In this document: piece by piece, positions 1 through 4,973 of the stretch
Position numbering within the stretch: the first letter of the stretch is position 1
Layout of the letters: every line of letters starts with the position of its first letter
Source of the DNA: Phenylobacterium sp. CCH9-H3
Lineage (GTDB): Bacteria; Pseudomonadota; Alphaproteobacteria; Caulobacterales; Caulobacteraceae
DNA: 5,328 nucleotides
NCBI RefSeq assembly: GCF_001557235.1
Contig: NZ_LSJI01000174.1
Location: 1-5,328, forward strand
Direction of reading: 5' to 3'
Program-made: the position numbers and the translations under genes
Notes under the pieces: model-generated
Seen by the model: only the letters and a program-made list of their open reading frames with translations
Told to the model about the DNA's origin: nothing
Databases searched by the model: none

Positions 1-2245
1 CCCGCCGCTCGGCGAACATCCGATCATAGTCGAGGGTGGTGTCCTTCGCCCGCTCCCGGCCGAGCGCGCGGACCAGCTGCGCCCGGTCCTTGAAGTCGTC
101 GGCGCCGTAGTGGACCGCCAAGCCGTCCCGGTGACGGCTCATGGCGACATAGGCGCCGTGGCGGTCCAGGCCGTCGGTCGCCAGCACATGCGTGCGGTCG
201 ACCGTCACCCCCTGGCTCTTGTGGATGGTCGAGGCGTAGCCGTGATCGAAATCGGCGTAGTCCTTCAGGTCGAATTGCACCTGGCGGCCCTCGCCGGCGA
301 GGCGGTCGGCCCCGTCCAGGCGGACAGACAGGCTCGGCCCGTCGATCCGCTCCACGGTCCCCAGCGTGCCGTTCTTCACCCCCAGCGAGCGCTCGTTGCG
401 CAGGAACATGATCCGATCGCCGGCCGCGAACGTCCGCTCGCCGCGCTCGGTCGCCAGAGCTAGATCCTCTCCGAGCTCGCCGGCATCGCGCATCCGAACC
501 CGGGCGAGATGGTTCAGCTCCGCCACGTCCGCGCGGGTGTGGGCGAGCATGATCTGGCTGGCGCCCGGGGCCTCGCGCCGCACGGCCTCCCAGCCGTCCA
601 CCAGGGCCTCCCGCGCCGCCTCGCGGGTTTCGTGGGCCCGCACCATGCCGGCGGCGTCGTAACGCTCCAGCGCCGCCCCTGTGCGCCCGGTGGCCAGCTC
701 GCGCGTGGCCTCCCGCTGCCAGCTCTCCCGCTGGCGCCGAATCTCGGTGATCTCGGCCGCCCCGTGGCGCTCGGTCAGGGCCCGGAACGACGCACCGGCC
801 TCGATCGCCTGGAGCTGCTCGGCGTCGCCTACCAAGACCACCTTGGCCCCGGCCCGCTCGGCGGCCAGGAGCACCCGGTCCATCTGCCGCGAGCCGATCA
901 TGCCGGCCTCGTCGATCACCAGCACGTCGCTCGAGGTCAGCAGGTCGCGCCCCTGCCCCCAGCTGTGCTCAAGGCTGGCGATCGTCCTCGAGGGAATGCT
1001 GGAGCCCGCCTCCAGGCTCTCCGCCGCGATGCCGGACAGGGCGGCGCCGCGCACCTGGTAGCCCTGGGCCTCCCACGCCTCGCGCGCCACGCCCAGCATG
1101 GCGCTCTTGCCGCTGCCGGCGTAGCCCACGACCATCGAAAGGTCCTGGCCGCCTGTGATATGCTCCAGGGCGTCGCGCTGCTCCCCCCCGAGCGCCAACC
1201 CGCGACGCTCGCCGGCGGCCAGGGCATTCATCCTGGCCGCCGGTGACACGCCATGGCCGCGCCGATCGGCGAGGTCGCCGGCGGTGCGCTCCAGCCGCGC
1301 CTCGGTCGCCAGCATCTCGCGCGTGGTGTAGCGGTCCCGCCCGCGCCCGTCCTGGCCGAGCGCCACCAGCTCGGGCGAGGTCCGCACCGCGCTCATCGCC
1401 TCGCCGAACTGCTCGGCGTCGTCGGTGTGACGGTGAACGAACCGCGCCAGGTCGTGGTCCGTGAACGTGCTCTGCTGGCGGGTGATTGCATCCAGCGCCA
1501 CGCTCGGCTCGGCGATGATCCGTTCGCCGTTGCGCCGGGCGATCTCCCGGTGCTCGGTCACCCGCTCGGCGTCCTCGGGTCCGTGACCCTCGCCCCGGCC
1601 CTCGCGGCGCATCGCGGCCGGGCCGATCTTGTGCTGCGGCTCCAACTCGATTCCCTGGGCCTCCAGGCTCCGGTGATCGATCCGCGCCTCGATCCCCAGC
1701 TCGTTGAGGCGCTCGTTGACGTGCTCGGCCCAGCGCTCGCGCCAGCCCTCCAGCATCTCGCGGCTGTTCCAGTCCCGCGCCTTCTTGCCGAAGCCTTCGG
1801 GGGTGACTTCGCGCATCGACAGCATGACGTGGGCGTGGGGCTTGGCCAGGCCATCAGGCCCGATGTCCCAATGCACGTTGAGGTCCGCGACCATGCCCCG
1901 GTCCACGAACTCTTGGCTCACGAAGTCCCGCGCCAGCTCCACGCCCTGGGCCTGGTTCATCTCCCGGGGAATGGCGAACTCCACCTCGCGGGCGAGCTGG
2001 GCGTCCTTGCGCTTCTCCAGGGCCTCGACCTCGTTCCACAAGGCCTCGCGGTCCTGCCAGCGCTCGGGCGATCCCTCCGGCGCCATGATCTCGGAATGCA
2101 CGACGCCGGCCTTGTTGCTGAAGTCGTGGTCGCGGCCGAGCCGTTCGTCATGCAGCCGCGAGGCCGAACGATAGGCGCCGGCGGCCACGGCGGACGAGCC
2201 GTTGGCGCGACTGATCACCTTGGCGCTGAAATGGTAGATCGCCAT
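1..2245 (-). CDS. traA: TraA-type conjugative relaxase/helicase (MOBQ, MobA/MobL family), partial
   Basis: Cytoplasmic DNA-transfer initiator that should nick one strand at oriT, stay covalently bound to the 5' end and unwind the plasmid or island strand. The reading frame is open without a break from the ATG at 2245-2243 to the left edge: 748 residues, with the C-terminus missing. Residues 1-210 are the MobA/MobL relaxase domain: start MAIYHFSAKVISR, candidate nicking tyrosine Y25 in AGAYRSA (the same position as in RSF1010 MobA), and a metal-binding histidine set H125 (NVHWDI), H137 and H139 (KPHAHVML). Residues 345-720 are a RecD/TraI-like superfamily 1 helicase: Walker A GYAGSGKS (374-381), Walker B VLVIDEAGM (441-449), GDAEQLQ (473-479), EIRRQ (501-505), a late STIHKSQG motif (672-679) and YVAMSRHRD (699-707). 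Ti-type TraA proteins are roughly 950-1100 residues, so about a quarter is probably off the edge. No strong Shine-Dalgarno precedes the ATG; it was chosen because the family begins with exactly this motif. It diverges from traC/traD, as in the Ti plasmid. Confidence 0.96.
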   Translation of the reverse strand, partial: MAIYHFSAKVISRANGSSAVAAGAYRSASRLHDERLGRDHDFSNKAGVVHSEIMAPEGSPERWQDREALWNEVEALEKRKDAQLAREVEFAIPREMNQAQGVELARDFVSQEFVDRGMVADLNVHWDIGPDGLAKPHAHVMLSMREVTPEGFGKKARDWNSREMLEGWRERWAEHVNERLNELGIEARIDHRSLEAQGIELEPQHKIGPAAMRREGRGEGHGPEDAERVTEHREIARRNGERIIAEPSVALDAITRQQSTFTDHDLARFVHRHTDDAEQFGEAMSAVRTSPELVALGQDGRGRDRYTTREMLATEARLERTAGDLADRRGHGVSPAARMNALAAGERRGLALGGEQRDALEHITGGQDLSMVVGYAGSGKSAMLGVAREAWEAQGYQVRGAALSGIAAESLEAGSSIPSRTIASLEHSWGQGRDLLTSSDVLVIDEAGMIGSRQMDRVLLAAERAGAKVVLVGDAEQLQAIEAGASFRALTERHGAAEITEIRRQRESWQREATRELATGRTGAALERYDAAGMVRAHETREAAREALVDGWEAVRREAPGASQIMLAHTRADVAELNHLARVRMRDAGELGEDLALATERGERTFAAGDRIMFLRNERSLGVKNGTLGTVERIDGPSLSVRLDGADRLAGEGRQVQFDLKDYADFDHGYASTIHKSQGVTVDRTHVLATDGLDRHGAYVAMSRHRDGLAVHYGADDFKDRAQLVRALGRERAKDTTLDYDRMFAERR

Positions 2246-2285
2246 GCGCCGCAGAATGCACGCTCGCGGCCCCATCCACAAGCGC

Positions 2286-2314
2286 ACGTCGGCACGACGT
2301 ATAAGCGCGCACTC
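2286..2314 (+). other. oriT: Probable origin of transfer (oriT), MOBQ/Ti-RSF1010-like
   Basis: This lies in the 157-bp gap between the divergent relaxase and traC-like genes, where Ti-type elements keep oriT. It begins with a perfect 5-bp inverted repeat, ACGTC (2286-2290) and GACGT (2296-2300), with a 5-nt spacer. Directly after it comes GTATAAGCGCGCACT (2299-2313). From memory, the Ti-type nic core is GTATAATTGCGCCCT. The match is 12 of 15 bases; the differences are GC for TT in the middle and A for C near the nick. By that alignment the nick would fall after T2313 on the plus strand. The dyad just 5' of nic is the layout that this relaxase family recognises. The location is well supported by context; the exact nick is inferred. 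The rest of the gap (2315-2402) must also hold the divergent promoters, but I see no convincing -35/-10 pair. Confidence 0.7.
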
Positions 2315-2402
2315 AAAACCTTACGGCTTTTCGTGATGGACACCGCACCTCGGCCGTGATTCACTTCCCGGTGTCGCCGTAGATCGCTTGAACGGATGGG
2401 AC

Positions 2403-2720
2403 GTGGCCCGCAAACCCCGTGATATCGACGCCGAGCTGAAGGCCCTTCAGGACAAGGCCAAGACGCTCAAGGCCAAACGCCTCGTCCAGTTCGACGAGCT
2501 GGTCGTGGCGACCGGGGCCGATGCGCTCGACGCCGAGACGCTGGCCGGCGTGCTGCTGGCCGCGATCGAAGGGGTGAGACAACCCGACACGAAGGAGGGC
2601 TGGCGCCGGTTGGGGGCTGAGTTCTTTCAACGGCGCGCGCGGTCGCGAAAGGTTGCTGGCCAACCTGCGGGCGACGACGCAGGCGGAGCGGCGGACGGCG
2701 GCGGCGATGGCCCGGGTTGA
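2403..2720 (+). CDS. traC: TraC-like conjugal transfer protein (often annotated TraD), 105 aa
   Basis: Small accessory protein of the Ti-type DNA-processing module. In this family it is thought to assist relaxase action at oriT, probably as a relaxosome component; the biochemistry is poorly known. The protein starts MARKPRDIDAELKALQDKAK. It has a charged, coiled-coil-prone N-terminal helix (residues 1-30), then a conserved-looking QFDELVVATGADALDAETLAGVLLAAIE segment at about 29-56, and ends in a Gly/Ala/Asp-rich low-complexity tail (about 90-105). The GTG at 2403 is preferred: GGATGGG lies just upstream, and the family begins at M-A-R-K-P. An in-frame TTG at 2388 would add only five residues. 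It is transcribed away from the relaxase, and its end overlaps the next gene in another frame, so the two are probably translationally coupled. The low-complexity tail may result from sharing DNA with the start of that gene. Confidence 0.87.
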   Translation: MARKPRDIDAELKALQDKAKTLKAKRLVQFDELVVATGADALDAETLAGVLLAAIEGVRQPDTKEGWRRLGAEFFQRRARSRKVAGQPAGDDAGGAADGGGDGPG

Positions 2721-2964
2721 GGCCACCCGCGCCCGTTCCGACAATCGCGCCTGGGCCATCGAACGCCGCGCCCGCACCCGTCAACTTATCGAACTGGGCG
2801 GCCTGGTTCAAAAGGCCGGCTTGGTGGATCTCACCGAGGACGATCGGGCCGCCCTGCTCGGCGCTTTCCTGGGCCTGGCCGACATGCTGAAAGGCGACGG
2901 CGGCGCGAGCCTGGTGGAGGTCTGGCGCCGGCGCGGCCGGAAGGTTTTCGAGGCCGAACAGTGA
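2707..2964 (+). CDS. traD: TraD-like conjugal transfer protein, 85 aa
   Basis: Second small protein of the Ti-type traC-traD pair, probably a cytoplasmic accessory factor for DNA processing; its exact role in this family is not settled. The hallmark segment RRARTRQLIELGGLVQKAGL is present at about residues 18-37, followed by TEDDRAALLGAFLGLADML and a basic C-terminal WRRRGRKVFEAEQ. The start is uncertain. ATG 2707 gives 85 residues and overlaps the end of traC by 14 bp. TTG 2653 gives 103 residues, adding a basic, Ala-rich stretch, and lies directly after an AAAGG that is too close to act as a normal ribosome binding site. Neither start has a good Shine-Dalgarno, so translation is likely coupled to traC. 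In typical Ti-type order traG, the coupling protein, comes next; here it is absent and the next gene is convergent. Confidence 0.85.
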   Translation: MARVEATRARSDNRAWAIERRARTRQLIELGGLVQKAGLVDLTEDDRAALLGAFLGLADMLKGDGGASLVEVWRRRGRKVFEAEQ

Positions 2965-3110
2965 CGATCGTGCCGCCGCCGTAGGTGCAGCCCACTTCAC
3001 CGAGTCCGCGATGCTGCTCGTGCAGCTCTGCGTAGGCGGGGTCTCCACCGCCGCCGAATTGCCCGGCCTCGCCAAGGTTCAAGCTTATGACGGCCGGCCT
3101 GAGGCGATCG

Positions 3111-3563
3111 CTAGTGGGGCGACCGGCCATCGTACGACGGTTGAGCATATCCGCCGCCGGGCTGGCCGTAGCGCTGTTGGCCGTAGGGGTTGGGAGAAGC
3201 GTCTCCCGGCCGCCCATTGCCTGCGTTGTTCGATCCCGCGATGATGGACGCGATGATCCCGGTCGCCACGGCGACCATCACGACGTCGCCGCTGTTGGTG
3301 CGGTAGTAGGCATGTCCGCGCGGCGGCGGCGCATAGCCGTAGCGGCGGTAGTCTCTCACCATGTAGGATCGGCTGCGACACTGCCTGGGGAGCTGCTGCC
3401 CGCGGGCCCAGTGCTCACCGCCGCGATTGTCGTAGCGGTTATCACGGCCATCGCGGCCCTGATCGTAACCCCCTTGCCGATGATCGCCGTAAGGCTGAGC
3501 CGAAGCCACCGCTCCGCTGAAAGCCAGGGCGCAGGCGGTCGCAGTCAGAAGGGTGCGTCTCAT
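3111..3563 (-). CDS. RcnB-family secreted protein, 150 aa
   Basis: Probably periplasmic. The E. coli RcnB family is linked to nickel/cobalt homeostasis alongside the RcnA exporter; the function of alphaproteobacterial members is largely inferred. Residues 1-22 are a Sec signal peptide (MRRTLL, hydrophobic core, cleavage likely after ASA before Q23). A polar Gly/Asp/Arg/Tyr-rich linker follows. The RcnB core lies at about 50-110: HWARGQQLP, then YMVRDYRRYGYAPPPRGHAYYR, then DVVMVAVATGIIASIIAG. The last 38 residues are an unusual Gly/Pro/Tyr/Gln-rich tail ending in His. Histidines are few (H28, H51, H84, H150), so strong metal binding is not obvious. The start at 3563 is fixed by a good ribosome binding site, AAAGGAA, 7 nt upstream. 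It lies 98 bp downstream of the YgjV-like gene on the same strand and is convergent with traD. No RcnA-like exporter or RcnR regulator is in the window. Confidence 0.85.
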   Translation of the reverse strand: MRRTLLTATACALAFSGAVASAQPYGDHRQGGYDQGRDGRDNRYDNRGGEHWARGQQLPRQCRSRSYMVRDYRRYGYAPPPRGHAYYRTNSGDVVMVAVATGIIASIIAGSNNAGNGRPGDASPNPYGQQRYGQPGGGYAQPSYDGRSPH

Positions 3564-3570
3564 CGGGGTG

Positions 3571-3577
3571 TTCCTTT
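3571..3577 (-). promoter_or_regulatory. Ribosome binding site of the RcnB-family gene
   Basis: AAAGGAA on the minus strand ends 7 nt before the ATG at 3563-3561. It is the strongest Shine-Dalgarno in the window and fixes the start in front of the signal peptide. Confidence 0.75.
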
Positions 3578-3661
3578 GTTTTCCAGGACCCCAGTCGTCA
3601 GGGCGCCCAGCGGGCGTAGTTGGAATGCCCGGCTTCGGTTTGGTTCAGGGGCGGCCCGTCT

Positions 3662-4267
3662 TCAGGTGGGTTGCGCCATAGCGCTGCGCCGGACCACCAC
3701 ATCCGAAGAGACCACCCCGCTGAGCCGGGGTTTCCAGCCAACCGGCCTCAAGAGCATCAGCAGGCTCATGGCGTTTCCGACGATCGAGACAGCATCGACG
3801 CCCAGCCCGAAGCTGGCCCCGACCAGAAGATTGTGGGCCAGCGAGAACGGCGCGCCGATCAAGAACATCGCCTTCATGCGCATAGTCGATTGCTGAAGCC
3901 TCGCCATTGAGCCGGCAAGGCTGCCGGCCAGGGCAAGCGCCGACGGCGCCCCATGCCATGTCGCCGCGGCGACCAACGCCAACACCACCAAGGTGGCGGC
4001 GTAAAACCCGACGATCAGGCCCCGATCTCTGATCCAGGCTGCCGCCAGTAGCTGCGTGATCGAGATGACGCAAACTGCGCATGCCGTTGACGCGCCCAGC
4101 AGCGCGAAATAGATCGCAAACGCCGCCGCCCCGAGGCTCTGGAGCGCAATCACCTGACGATAGCTGCGGAGAAACGGCCAAATCAGGACACAGCCTAGCC
4201 CGATCACGCCAAGCGCCGCCGCCAGGGTCGAAGTCTCCTCAAAGATCTTGTAGGAGACCAGGGACAT
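3662..4267 (-). CDS. YgjV-family inner membrane protein, 201 aa
   Basis: Polytopic inner-membrane protein resembling the YgjV family (Imp-YgjV). The family's function is unknown, so none is assigned. About six to seven hydrophobic segments are visible, at residues ~14-33, 40-58, 61-78, 83-102, 107-121, 132-152 and 154-173. They are separated by short basic loops (RSYRQ, RDRG, MARLQQSTMRMK). The segment MKAMFLIGAPFSLAHNLLVGA followed by DAVSIVGNAMSLLML looks like the family's C-terminal helix pair. The soluble tail (174-201) is basic. The start is the ATG at 4267-4265, with a weak AAGAG about 9 nt upstream. A TTG at 4300 would add 11 residues but has no ribosome binding site and would swallow the inverted repeats at 4281-4305. 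It is upstream of the RcnB-like gene on the same strand with a 98-bp gap, so a shared transcript is possible but unproven. The family call rests on recalled pattern, not a search. Confidence 0.72.
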   Translation of the reverse strand: MSLVSYKIFEETSTLAAALGVIGLGCVLIWPFLRSYRQVIALQSLGAAAFAIYFALLGASTACAVCVISITQLLAAAWIRDRGLIVGFYAATLVVLALVAAATWHGAPSALALAGSLAGSMARLQQSTMRMKAMFLIGAPFSLAHNLLVGASFGLGVDAVSIVGNAMSLLMLLRPVGWKPRLSGVVSSDVVVRRSAMAQPT

Positions 4268-4280
4268 GCGCTCGCGCTCT

Positions 4281-4305
4281 TGATCGACACCGATCAACAA
4301 GATCG
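4281..4305. repeat. Overlapping inverted repeats upstream of the YgjV-like gene
   Basis: TGATCG (4281-4286) and CGATCA (4291-4296) form a perfect 6-bp inverted repeat with a 4-nt spacer. CGATC (4291-4295) can instead pair with GATCG (4301-4305), so the middle arm is shared. The cluster lies 14-38 nt upstream of the proposed ATG at 4267. It could be an operator or a switchable leader hairpin, but short GATC-type repeats arise readily by chance in GC-rich DNA. Confidence 0.4.
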
Positions 4306-4422
4306 CAAAACAGGGTTAACAGGCTGTTGGCCTCGTGGCCCCCCGGCCGCTGCCGAGCATCAACCCGGCATCGCCGGTGCGGCTTCAGCATCCATTAAGT
4401 CTTTGTGGAATAGTGAAGGTGC

Positions 4423-4439
4423 CTGCTCAGTATGAGCAG
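4423..4439. repeat. Perfect 17-bp dyad before the small plus-strand gene
   Basis: CTGCTCA (4423-4429) and TGAGCAG (4433-4439) are a perfect 7-bp inverted repeat around GTA. It sits 12 nt before the AAGGA ribosome binding site (4452-4456) of the gene at 4465, in a locally AT-richer stretch. Position and symmetry fit a repressor operator or a 5'-leader hairpin; which one cannot be told from sequence. Confidence 0.55.
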
Positions 4440-4464
4440 ACCTAGGGACAGAAGGAAAAGCCCA

Positions 4465-4626
4465 ATGAATGTTTCCAGCGCCAGCGCCGTCAACTCTGCG
4501 GTCCTGACCCAGGCCGCGCGCCCGCCGCAGCCGCAACAACCCCCCGAGAAGCCTGAGACCAACCACACCTCGGGCGAAACCTCGCATAACACGAAGGCCA
4601 CTGGCGGCCTCGACATCAAGGTCTGA
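4465..4626 (+). CDS. Small unrecognised protein, 53 aa
   Basis: I do not recognise this family. It starts MNVSSASAVNSAVLTQAARP, continues with a Pro/Gln-rich centre (PPQPQQPPEKPE, about residues 20-31), then a polar Thr/Ser/His/Asn stretch, and ends TGGLDIKV. There is no signal peptide, membrane helix or cysteine, so it is probably cytoplasmic and largely disordered, with short ordered ends. The case for a real gene is a clear AAGGA 8 nt before the ATG, an AT-richer upstream region, a perfect 17-bp dyad just before the ribosome binding site and a possible terminator hairpin just after the stop (4642-4679). It is the only plus-strand gene in the right half and diverges from the YgjV-like gene with a 197-bp gap (4268-4464), which presumably holds both promoters. 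A longer in-frame start at 4432 would run through the dyad and the ribosome binding site and is unlikely. Confidence 0.62.
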   Translation: MNVSSASAVNSAVLTQAARPPQPQQPPEKPETNHTSGETSHNTKATGGLDIKV

Positions 4627-4641
4627 TCGGCAGCTTGGCTG

Positions 4642-4679
4642 GACGCGGTCGCGAGGCAATTGGACCTTAGGACCGCGTC
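4642..4679 (+). terminator. Possible terminator hairpin of the 53-aa gene
   Basis: GACGCGGTC (4642-4650) and GACCGCGTC (4671-4679) are a perfect 9-bp inverted repeat with a 20-nt spacer, starting 15 bp after the stop of the small gene. The stem is GC-rich but no run of T follows (only TCTTCG), so it may be a structured 3' end or a Rho-linked stop rather than a classical intrinsic terminator. Confidence 0.4.
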
Positions 4680-4948
4680 TTCGCCGGCTCGCCTCGAGCC
4701 GATTGGGCTCGTGAGGGCACACGTCCTGCTCAGGCCGCGGGCGCTATGTGCCTGCGCAACGCCTGCCAGGAGCTATTTCTTCTTATCCATCCCTAACACG
4801 TCAGAGGCGTCGGCTCCTTCAGCGTGAGGCGTCGCATCGACGTGCGCGCTCGCCTCAGATGCTTGCCGTCGTGGGGCGCTGCCGCGATCGCCCGCCGCTT
4901 CGTCACCGAAGCCTCCTGCTGCCCGCACCCGGCCCGCAGCAAACTTGT

Positions 4949-4964
4949 GGGGCGGAGCCGCCCC
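4949..4964 (-). terminator. Likely terminator hairpin of the CusF-like gene
   Basis: GGGGCGG (4949-4955) and CCGCCCC (4958-4964) form a compact GC-rich hairpin; in practice about 6 bp with a 4-nt loop. It begins 9 bp after the TAA of the minus-strand CusF-like gene. On that strand it is followed by ACAAGTTT, a weak T tract. The position is right for transcription termination. Confidence 0.55.
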
Positions 4965-4973
4965 TCGTGCTGT

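Larger units (their letters stand above)
4627..4973. other. 347-bp stretch with no convincing gene; several inverted repeats
   Basis: Short open frames here have no ribosome binding site and no recognisable protein pattern. Structure visible: the 9-bp repeat at 4642-4679; CGGCTCG/CGAGCCG, a perfect 7-bp hairpin with a 3-nt loop at 4685-4701; a direct repeat GAGGCGTCG at 4804-4812 and 4826-4834; TGAGGCG (4825-4831) with CGCCTCA (4851-4857), a 7-bp stem enclosing a smaller GTCG/CGAC pair; and the GC-rich hairpin at 4949-4964. It separates the plus-strand small gene from the minus-strand CusF-like gene, whose ends converge on it. It may be just a convergent 3' spacer; a non-coding RNA is possible but unsupported by any promoter I can see. 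Confidence 0.5.

Noticed and set aside
1253..2359. Long plus-strand open frame (368 codons) opposite the relaxase, plus several others at 110-1246
   Set aside because: They lie antisense to the relaxase gene, whose own motifs are intact. The proteins are His/Pro/Ala/Arg-rich without recognisable domains, as expected of GC-rich shadow frames.
2467..3075. Minus-strand open frame of 202 codons opposite traC and traD
   Set aside because: It is a shadow of the two small tra genes, whose protein patterns match a known family; this frame shows none.
3011..3244. Plus-strand open frame of 77 codons at the junction
   Set aside because: Only its first 30 or so codons lie outside the RcnB-like gene, and it has no ribosome binding site. 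It is kept only as a possible gene remnant in the junction finding.
3604..3616. CGCCC/GGGCG inverted repeat between the YgjV-like and RcnB-like genes as a terminator
   Set aside because: Only 5 bp with no T tract on the minus strand; this level of symmetry is expected by chance in such GC-rich sequence.
3087..3896. Plus-strand open frame of 269 codons
   Set aside because: It is antisense to the RcnB-like gene and the end of the YgjV-like gene, both of which have a signal peptide or helices and family patterns. It has no ribosome binding site or domain pattern.
4395..4619. Minus-strand open frame of 74 codons with a hydrophobic helix (FIGLFLLSLGLLIL)
   Set aside because: It is antisense to the 53-aa gene. 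It has no ribosome binding site, and its C-terminal part reads through the dyad and leader of the plus-strand gene. A real single-helix protein cannot be fully excluded.
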